Below the pieces are notes generated by a model. That model had not been told where the DNA came from, did not search any database, and was given only the letters and a program-made list of their open reading frames with translations. From positions 1 through 6,299 of the forward strand of contig JANRAA010000106.1 in NCBI GenBank assembly GCA_030728235.1: a stretch of DNA of 6,299 bases, given 5' to 3'. Position 1 is the first letter of the stretch. Every line of letters starts with the position of its first letter. The stretch comes from Flavobacteriales bacterium. GTDB lineage: Bacteria; Bacteroidota; Bacteroidia; Flavobacteriales_D; Sanyastnellaceae. Shown here one piece after another: positions 1 through 5,301 of this stretch. The translations under genes were made by a program, and so were the position numbers.

Positions 1-419
1 CAGTCACAGCCGCCACCGCCGCCACCGCGACGATCTCCACCACGGTCGTAGCCACCGCCACCACCGCCGCCGCTGTAACCGCCACCGCTGTTACCGCGAT
101 CATTGTTGAAACGGCCACCGCCGCCACCACCGCCACCAGGACGACGTTGGAAGCCACCGCCTCCGCTGCCACCTTCTTCACGTGGACGAGCTTTCTTAAC
201 AACAATACGACGGCCATCTACCTCGGTATCGTCAAGGGCTTCAATGGCTGCGTTACCTTCGGCATCGTTTTCCATTTCTACGAACCCGTAGCCTTTAGAA
301 TTACCGGTTTCGCGGTCCATGATCAGCTTGGCAGAAGCTACTTCGCCAAATTTGCTGAACATGTCCAGCAGGTCTGCGTTGGATACATTGGGACCCAACT
401 TTGTAACAAAAATGTTCAT
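1..419 (-). CDS. Glycine-rich RRM-type RNA-binding protein (3' end outside window)
   Basis: A single RNA recognition motif protein that should bind single-stranded RNA in the cytoplasm; family members in bacteria are often linked to RNA chaperoning or cold response, but no target can be read here. The frame starts at ATG 419-417 and stays open for 139 codons to the left edge. RNP2 is IFVTKL (residues 3-8) and RNP1 is KGYGFVEM (42-49), with the aromatic residues F4, Y44 and F46 in the expected RNA-contacting places. The fold ends near residue 78 (RRIVVKKARPRE). The rest is a low-complexity tail of Gly runs (for example residues 95-102 and 117-123) broken by Arg, Asp, Tyr and Asn, including RGG-like DRGGDRRGG. 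Residue 138 is Cys, unusual in such a tail. The start is clear because RNP2 begins two residues later. No Shine-Dalgarno sequence precedes it. The frame was read by hand from the reverse complement. Confidence 0.93.
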   Translation of the reverse strand, partial: MNIFVTKLGPNVSNADLLDMFSKFGEVASAKLIMDRETGNSKGYGFVEMENDAEGNAAIEALDDTEVDGRRIVVKKARPREEGGSGGGGFQRRPGGGGGGGGRFNNDRGNSGGGYSGGGGGGGYDRGGDRRGGGGGGCD

Positions 420-617
420 TTATGAAGGATTAAAAAAAATGCGAGGGGGAAATTATGTGAAGCCGATCGGCCTATACTATTCTGAATGAGGGTATTATTT
501 TAATCGAAGGTACGCGTTTTCTATATCGTAGTTACAATTCCTCTGAAATTTTTTTGGCGCTCTTGTTGGTAACTTAGTGGGTGGTTGTTCGTAAACCTTA
601 GGTGCTACTCGAAAGAA
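420..617. other. Divergent intergenic region between RRM gene and phosphatase gene
   Basis: About 200 bases without a convincing gene separate two divergently oriented genes, so both promoters should lie here. On the minus strand the RRM leader carries a run of eight T (complement of 432-439) and a C-rich stretch (complement of 444-449) just before the start codon. A perfect 10-bp palindrome lies at 462-471. I looked for the Bacteroidota promoter pattern (TTTG, then TAnnTTTG about 19-21 bases later) on both strands and found only partial matches at wrong spacings. A short in-frame extension of the phosphatase from TTG 585 is possible but not favoured. Confidence 0.6.
462..471. repeat. Perfect 10-bp palindrome GCCGATCGGC
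   Basis: The ten bases equal their own reverse complement. The site is G+C-rich within an A+T-rich spacer and sits 43-52 bases upstream of the RRM start codon. It does not extend outward: the next pair, A461/C472, mismatches. It could be an operator half-site pair or chance; with no loop it would not form a useful RNA hairpin. Confidence 0.35.
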
Positions 618-2021
618 ATGCTCTTAAAAGTCTGGTATCACATATCGTTTGCGGGCATCAACCCCAACAATAACGCTGTTTCTACGCGTTCACTCGTCCT
701 TTCGAACCAGATGAGCGCAACGTTGATGTTGCTTACTCTCTGTTTACTTTTCGCGATGTGGTTGTTGTTCCCTGAAAACACCGTTATGCTTTCTTGGCTA
801 TCGGTTCTGGCTTTCAGTCTGACGCTTGGTGTGGCACTCAATGCGAGAGGTCACGCCAAATTCAGTCAGTATTTGCTATCTAGCGGACTACCTCTGATGC
901 TTTTGGTATCGACCATACATTCGAAACTGCATCATCCTTTGATGATTCATGAAGGCAGCTACTACAATCCGCGGTTTTTCTTGATCGGACTATCATTTGT
1001 GCCGTTGGTCGTTTTCGATCTTCGTCAGCGAACAGCGCTCATGATCAGCTTAACGCTCAACTTGGGCATTCTCGTGCTTTACAACCCCTTGCACCGTTGG
1101 GCTGGAGCCTCACCAGAAAACATTGGATTGGGAGATGTCGACCTGACATTTGTATCTGTGGCTTCCTCATCCGCGGCAGCGGCTATTGTGCTTGGAATGA
1201 TATTCTTGAAACGTGCAAACTTTCGATTTGAGAACCGCATATCTGACCTGCTCAAAAAAACATCCCATCAAAACGACGAATTGACCGCAGGCATCAGGTA
1301 TGCAAGAAAGCTGCAAGAGTCTATACTTTCAAAGGATGTTATGTGTGGTGCCGCCAATGATCAAGCAGCACTTTTCCTTAAGCCAAAGGATGTTCTTAGT
1401 GGTGATTTTTATTACTGCGAAGAACGGTCTGGAAAGATTGTCATTGGAGTGGTAGATTGCACCGGACATGGCGTTCCTGGTGCATTTGTGAGCATCATGG
1501 CCTACAGGGCTTTGCGCGCTGCCGTTGAGGCCGATGACATGTTAAACCCGGCAACCATTCTCGATCTGACAAACGTGCAATTTCAAAAGGAGTTTAACAC
1601 CTCACAATCGCAAATGAATGATGGCATGGACGTTTCTCTGTGCGTAATTGACCCCGTAGCGAAAACAGTTGATTACGCTGGGGCGAGAGGTTTGCTCTTT
1701 TTGTGGCAGAACAATCAATTGCACACTCTTGATGTCGACCGTCGTTCGATAGGTGAGCCGTCTATTCATGCCTTCCATCGTCATCACATCAAATACAATA
1801 GTGGCGACATACTTTTCCTCAGTTCCGATGGCTTTCCAGATCAATTTGGTGGGTTGGGCGATAAGAAATTCGGCAAACCGAGATTTCGAAAGCTTTTGAG
1901 TGAACTGGCAAACTATCCTGTGAATATTATTGCATCGCGTTTAACGCATGTGCTGCAAGAATGGAAGGGAGACACAGAACAAACCGATGACATCTGCCTT
2001 GTTGCATTTCGCTTAAAATAA
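618..2021 (+). CDS. Six-TM membrane-anchored SpoIIE/PP2C-type serine phosphatase
   Basis: A predicted metal-dependent Ser/Thr phosphatase facing the cytoplasm. Family members usually dephosphorylate STAS-type anti-anti-sigma factors or similar switches; no such partner is in the window. The product from ATG 618 is 467 aa. An N-terminal segment with FAGINPNN precedes six hydrophobic helices (about residues 32-51, 57-74, 85-101, 120-134, 139-155, 176-197). A helical linker follows (about 198-239, ending in IRYARKLQESIL), then the SpoIIE domain (about 251-467). Metal-binding motifs look complete: SGDF (D263), VDCTGHG (D280), NDGMD (D335/D338), SSDG (D404) and TDD (D457/D458). The frame is open back to TTG 585, but ATG 618 is preferred because it follows an A-rich stretch and keeps the conserved-looking N-terminal segment. 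ATG 711 would remove that segment. The signal sensed by the membrane part is unknown. The stop codon overlaps the terminator of the opposing operon. Confidence 0.9.
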   Translation: MLLKVWYHISFAGINPNNNAVSTRSLVLSNQMSATLMLLTLCLLFAMWLLFPENTVMLSWLSVLAFSLTLGVALNARGHAKFSQYLLSSGLPLMLLVSTIHSKLHHPLMIHEGSYYNPRFFLIGLSFVPLVVFDLRQRTALMISLTLNLGILVLYNPLHRWAGASPENIGLGDVDLTFVSVASSSAAAAIVLGMIFLKRANFRFENRISDLLKKTSHQNDELTAGIRYARKLQESILSKDVMCGAANDQAALFLKPKDVLSGDFYYCEERSGKIVIGVVDCTGHGVPGAFVSIMAYRALRAAVEADDMLNPATILDLTNVQFQKEFNTSQSQMNDGMDVSLCVIDPVAKTVDYAGARGLLFLWQNNQLHTLDVDRRSIGEPSIHAFHRHHIKYNSGDILFLSSDGFPDQFGGLGDKKFGKPRFRKLLSELANYPVNIIASRLTHVLQEWKGDTEQTDDICLVAFRLK

Positions 2022-2051
2022 AGCAGCCCGCGAATTTCTTCAACGGACTGC
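2014..2051 (-). terminator. Intrinsic terminator of the leftward T9SS-related operon
   Basis: Read on the minus strand, GCAGTCCG (complement of 2051-2044) pairs with CGGGCTGC (complement of 2030-2023) as eight base pairs including one U-G wobble. The loop is 13 bases and TTTATTTT follows (complement of 2022-2015). It begins 33 bases after the stop codon of the OmpA-domain gene. On the plus strand the wobble becomes a C/A mismatch and no T-run follows, so the structure favours leftward termination. The T-tract lies over the last codons and stop of the convergent phosphatase gene. Confidence 0.78.
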
Positions 2052-2084
2052 GAATAAAACCTTTAATGTTTTGGTGTTTTGAGT

Positions 2085-4301
2085 TTACATCTTGATGATT
2101 TTAAACTCAGTACGACGGTTCTTTTGATGCTCTTCTTCTGAGCAGTCAGATTTCACGGTTCCTTCGCACGGACAATCGACTTTCAACTGGCTTTCGCCAT
2201 ATCCTTTGCCGTAGATCCTTTCTGGATTTGTGATTTTCTTTTTGATGTATTCAGCAGAAGCCTTGGCGCGGTTGTCAGAAAGCTTCTCGTTGAAACCGTA
2301 GCTGCTTCTGCAATCGGTATGCGATCCCAACTCGATGATCATGGTTGGGTTTTCGTTCATCACTTGGACTATTTTTTCTAGCTCCAAGGCAGCATCCGGA
2401 CGGATTTTGTATTTCCCAAGGTCAAAATAGATTGGGTTGATGTCGATCAAATCTTCCAATCGCGTTTCCCCTTCGGTGATTTTGTCCAATCGTAAATCGA
2501 GCGCTTTGTGGATGTCGTAACGACCCTCTCTGTCAAGCACCGCCGTGTAGTTCGCAGATTTAGCAAGGTATCCTGGCGCTTCAATGCGCAAGTCGTAATT
2601 CACCTTATCGTTGAGCTTATTGCTTGCTAGCGGCTTCAAATATTCGGCATTTGCACCCATGTTCACTTTCTCTTCTTCGCCTGTCAATTTATTGATGAGC
2701 GTGAGGGTAACATTCGGAATCGGAGCTCCCGATTCTTTGTCGGTGACCACGGTAAACAACGATAGACCTGGGTCTTTCTCGAGCATCAAATCAGCAATCA
2801 CAACTTCTTCATCGGTGGCTGTAGAGGCCATGTTTTTGCCTTCAAAATATTCTTTCTTATTTCCTGAAAGCACCCAATCTTTGTCTTTATCAACCAAAAA
2901 CTCGTACATCCCATTCTCATTGCTCAAAACCGTTTCTACGATTTCTCCTTTGTCGTTGTACAGGTTTATGCTTGCGTTCGCAAGGATGTCGCCGGCTTTG
3001 TCTCTTGACGTTCCTCTTATGATCTTTCCGAAGTTGAATGGTTTGAGCAGGTTAAACGCATAGATGTCGTCGTCGCCACTGCCATCGCTTCTGTTCGAAG
3101 AGAAAAATCCAGTTTTCATTTCATTGTCGAGGATCAATGCAAAATCATCGAGCTTCGAGTTCAGCGGTGCTCCAACGTTTTGAGCGGCTCCTGCATTGCC
3201 ATCATTGAGGGGGGCGACAAATACGTCCAATCCTCCCAAACTGATGTGTCCGTTGCTTGCGAAAAACAGCATTTTTCCTGTTTCATGCACAAAAGGGAAC
3301 ATCTCATTTCCTTCTGTATTGATGTTTTTTCCAAGGTTGATTGGTGTTGACCAACCATCGTCTGTTTTCGACACACGATAGATGTCGACCCCACCAAATC
3401 CGCCTGGCATGTCGCTGGCGAAGTACATCGTTTTTCCATCGGCTGACAGCCACGGATGTCCGACAGAATACTCTGAACTATTCAACGCATAAGGCACAGG
3501 ATCACCCCATTCACCATCCGCTTTAGCGCTGAAAAAGAGTTGCAGTTTCACTACTCCATCCGCACTTTTTCCGTCGTAATTGTTCCTGGTAAACGCCATG
3601 AAATCCCCCGCTCCGTTGAATGACGCAGGTCCTTCATGCAGTTTGTTGTTCAATCGATTTGTGAACTTTCTCGGGTTTTTGAGCTTACCTCCCGATTGGT
3701 CGGCCAAATACATATCTAAAAACGGCTTTCCGTTCCAGTTGTAGTTGCGTTTTACTGCTTTAACACCTTCGCGTGAGCTGGCGAAAACCACCATGTCTTT
3801 GTAGTAGGCCGGACCAAAATCTTGTTGCGCAGAGTTGACATCGAGGTGCTTGATCTCGAATTGTCCGCCATCTGCTTGAATCTTGGCAAGTTTATCGGCA
3901 TCACTCGTATAATTGATTGCTCGGGCGTCGGTTGGTGCGAGGTCTTTGAAGCGCAACATCCAATCAGCGCTAGCGACATAATCTCCCTGAATACGTAATA
4001 CGCTTGCGTAGTTGAACATATCTTCAGCCGTAGCTTCATAGGTTGTGATAAACTGTTCGTAAGCCAACCTGCTTTGCTCGTACTTTTGGGTGTTGAGGTA
4101 GGCCTCCGCCAAACGTCGCTTACCATCAATGGTCAATCCGTCAACGGCTTCATATTTCGCTGCTGCTGCAGAAAATGAATACTTTTCAAACAGCTTGTCG
4201 GCCTTCACTTCTTTGGTTGACTTCTGTGCTAAAAGAGGTAGGTTGAGTAGCACAAGACTTGCAATCAGCGCCGACTTCAAATGTGATGTGAGTGGTTTCA
4301 T
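2085..4301 (-). CDS. PorE-like periplasmic protein: TPR, PD40 propeller, CRD-like and OmpA_C domains
   Basis: A 738-aa predicted periplasmic peptidoglycan-binding scaffold. The signal peptide is residues 1-25 with likely cleavage LLA|QKS. A TPR-like helical region follows (about 30-145), then five PD40/WD40-like repeats, each with an Asp/Gly turn and a FAS- or FSS-type strand (about 162-177, 223-240, 280-308, 333-361, 385-414). Two carboxypeptidase-regulatory-like beta modules (about 425-507 and 512-605) lead to an OmpA_C domain (621-738). That domain has GSHTD (D663) and NEKLSDNRA (R678), the Asp and Arg that bind diaminopimelate in this family, and ends in NRRTEFKI. The order matches the T9SS component PorE, a known lipoprotein of Porphyromonas. 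Here I see no lipobox Cys, so it is probably soluble or barrel-bound. Four cysteines (664, 710, 712, 720) cluster in the OmpA domain. The gene starts 12 bp after the SprF-like gene, without a Shine-Dalgarno sequence. It may be a paralogue and not the core PorE. Confidence 0.9.
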   Translation of the reverse strand: MKPLTSHLKSALIASLVLLNLPLLAQKSTKEVKADKLFEKYSFSAAAAKYEAVDGLTIDGKRRLAEAYLNTQKYEQSRLAYEQFITTYEATAEDMFNYASVLRIQGDYVASADWMLRFKDLAPTDARAINYTSDADKLAKIQADGGQFEIKHLDVNSAQQDFGPAYYKDMVVFASSREGVKAVKRNYNWNGKPFLDMYLADQSGGKLKNPRKFTNRLNNKLHEGPASFNGAGDFMAFTRNNYDGKSADGVVKLQLFFSAKADGEWGDPVPYALNSSEYSVGHPWLSADGKTMYFASDMPGGFGGVDIYRVSKTDDGWSTPINLGKNINTEGNEMFPFVHETGKMLFFASNGHISLGGLDVFVAPLNDGNAGAAQNVGAPLNSKLDDFALILDNEMKTGFFSSNRSDGSGDDDIYAFNLLKPFNFGKIIRGTSRDKAGDILANASINLYNDKGEIVETVLSNENGMYEFLVDKDKDWVLSGNKKEYFEGKNMASTATDEEVVIADLMLEKDPGLSLFTVVTDKESGAPIPNVTLTLINKLTGEEEKVNMGANAEYLKPLASNKLNDKVNYDLRIEAPGYLAKSANYTAVLDREGRYDIHKALDLRLDKITEGETRLEDLIDINPIYFDLGKYKIRPDAALELEKIVQVMNENPTMIIELGSHTDCRSSYGFNEKLSDNRAKASAEYIKKKITNPERIYGKGYGESQLKVDCPCEGTVKSDCSEEEHQKNRRTEFKIIKM

Positions 4302-4313
4302 GTGTGGGGCTGT

Positions 4314-5282
4314 TTAGAAGTAACGAGGAGATCTGATTTTACCTTGATCGCCGTATATGAAGTCATATCTGAGCATGATTTCATGCGATCCGCTGTTGTA
4401 TTTGAACGTCGTGTTTGTGAACGACCAGTCGAACGAATAACCGATTCGGAACTGTGGATTGATGTTATACCCGAGCAGCAAACCAGCAGCATCAAGCGTT
4501 CTGTACATGGCTCCCAATTCAATTTTGTCTTGAATAACGAACATACCTGTTACATCGGCTTCAGCCGGAGCGGCTTCGGTTACCTTCACCAAGGTTGTTG
4601 GTCTGAATTTCAAATTCTTGGTGAGGTTGAATACGGTTCCTGCAATAAAGAAATAGTGTCGTGCTTCTCCTCCACCTGAAGGATTTACAACGCCTTGAAT
4701 GGTAAGCAGTTCGTTTTCAATCAGTTTAGGGACCGATACCCCTGCATACCACTTGGTAGTGTAGTAGTACAATCCGACACCAAAGTTAGGCAGCACCTCG
4801 TTTTGGATGTTGGTTGAAAAGGCGTTGTCGTTGTCTTGATCGAGTTGCAAATCGGTCAAACCTCCCTGCACCATGTTGAGCATCCCTTTGATACCAAAGG
4901 CCAATCGCCCTTTTTCAGTGATCGGAATCCGAGCGGCAAAGTCTGCGGCGAACGAGGTAGACTTAAGGGGGCCAATTTTATCGTTCAGCACTGAAAGTCC
5001 CACTCCCATTCGATCATTCGCAAAGGGTGTGTGCAGGGTCAGGGTTTGTGTTGTTGGTGCGCCGTCGAAGCCAACCCACTGACTGCGATGCAAGGCCGTA
5101 ACGGTTAGTGCATCGCGACTTCCCGCATATGCAGGGTTTACCGCTAAGGTGTTGAAGGCATAATGCGTGAACATTGCGTCTTGCTGGGCGTATGCGCCTA
5201 GGGCGATAACACAACCAATCAGCAGGGTGATGGATTTCCTCATCCTCGATGAATTTATGTTCGTGTTCATTTGCTTTTTCAT
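4314..5282 (-). CDS. PorP/SprF-family type IX secretion outer-membrane protein
   Basis: A predicted outer-membrane beta-barrel of the PorP/SprF family; SprF-type members are needed for secretion or anchoring of T9SS substrates with type B sorting domains. From ATG 5282 the product is 322 aa. Signal peptide residues 1-32 end in GAYA|QQ. The family signature follows at once: an aromatic QQDAMFTHY segment, NPAYAGS, HRSQWVGFDGAP and TQTLTLHTPF, then MGVGLSVLND. Alternating strands fill the middle, and the end carries HEIMLRYDF and a terminal SPRYF. ATG 5282 is chosen because AGGAGG lies nine bases upstream. ATG 5300, one base after the upstream stop, adds six residues; ATG 5270 and 5243 would shorten the n-region. 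A formal lipobox (LIGC, C24) lies inside the hydrophobic core but is followed by more hydrophobic residues and a better AYA site. It sits between the type B substrate gene and the OmpA-domain gene. Confidence 0.92.
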   Translation of the reverse strand: MKKQMNTNINSSRMRKSITLLIGCVIALGAYAQQDAMFTHYAFNTLAVNPAYAGSRDALTVTALHRSQWVGFDGAPTTQTLTLHTPFANDRMGVGLSVLNDKIGPLKSTSFAADFAARIPITEKGRLAFGIKGMLNMVQGGLTDLQLDQDNDNAFSTNIQNEVLPNFGVGLYYYTTKWYAGVSVPKLIENELLTIQGVVNPSGGGEARHYFFIAGTVFNLTKNLKFRPTTLVKVTEAAPAEADVTGMFVIQDKIELGAMYRTLDAAGLLLGYNINPQFRIGYSFDWSFTNTTFKYNSGSHEIMLRYDFIYGDQGKIRSPRYF

Positions 5283-5291
5283 TTCTTGGTT

Positions 5292-5297
5292 CCTCCT
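5292..5297 (-). promoter_or_regulatory. Shine-Dalgarno AGGAGG before the SprF-like gene
   Basis: The minus strand reads AGGAGG, then nine bases, then ATG at 5282-5280. The motif overlaps the first codons of the alternative ATG 5300 and begins five bases after the end of the upstream stop codon. A strong match is uncommon in Bacteroidota, where most genes lack one, and it is the main reason for choosing ATG 5282. Confidence 0.55.
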
Positions 5298-5301
5298 CAT
5301 T

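Noticed and set aside
103..425. Rightward open frames, one encoding a proline-rich peptide
   Set aside because: They are the antisense of the glycine-rich RRM gene; GGN codons read backward as CCN (Pro). The RRM motifs on the minus strand are unmistakable.
553..577. TTTG then TAACTTAG as a Bacteroidota promoter for the phosphatase
   Set aside because: The spacing is only 13 bases instead of about 19-21, and the second element has a mismatch. It cannot be distinguished from chance.
585..617. TTG start at 585 for the phosphatase
   Set aside because: It adds 11 residues (FVNLRCYSKE-like) with no family resemblance, while ATG 618 directly precedes the recognisable N-terminal segment and follows an A-rich stretch.
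2056..2072. AAAAC/GTTTT inverted repeat as a rightward terminator for the phosphatase
   Set aside because: The stem is five nearly all A-T pairs and is followed by GGTG instead of a T-run, so it is too weak to call.
2611..3063. Rightward 150-codon open frame and other frames antisense to the OmpA-domain gene
   Set aside because: They lie wholly within a gene with complete recognisable domains, have Ser/Leu-rich sequence of no family type, and have no start signal or context of their own.
5202..5216. Lipobox LIGC in the SprF-like signal peptide
   Set aside because: The hydrophobic stretch before the Cys is short and continues after it to a good AYA|QQ type I site. The family is a beta-barrel and the QQD start of the mature protein fits it.
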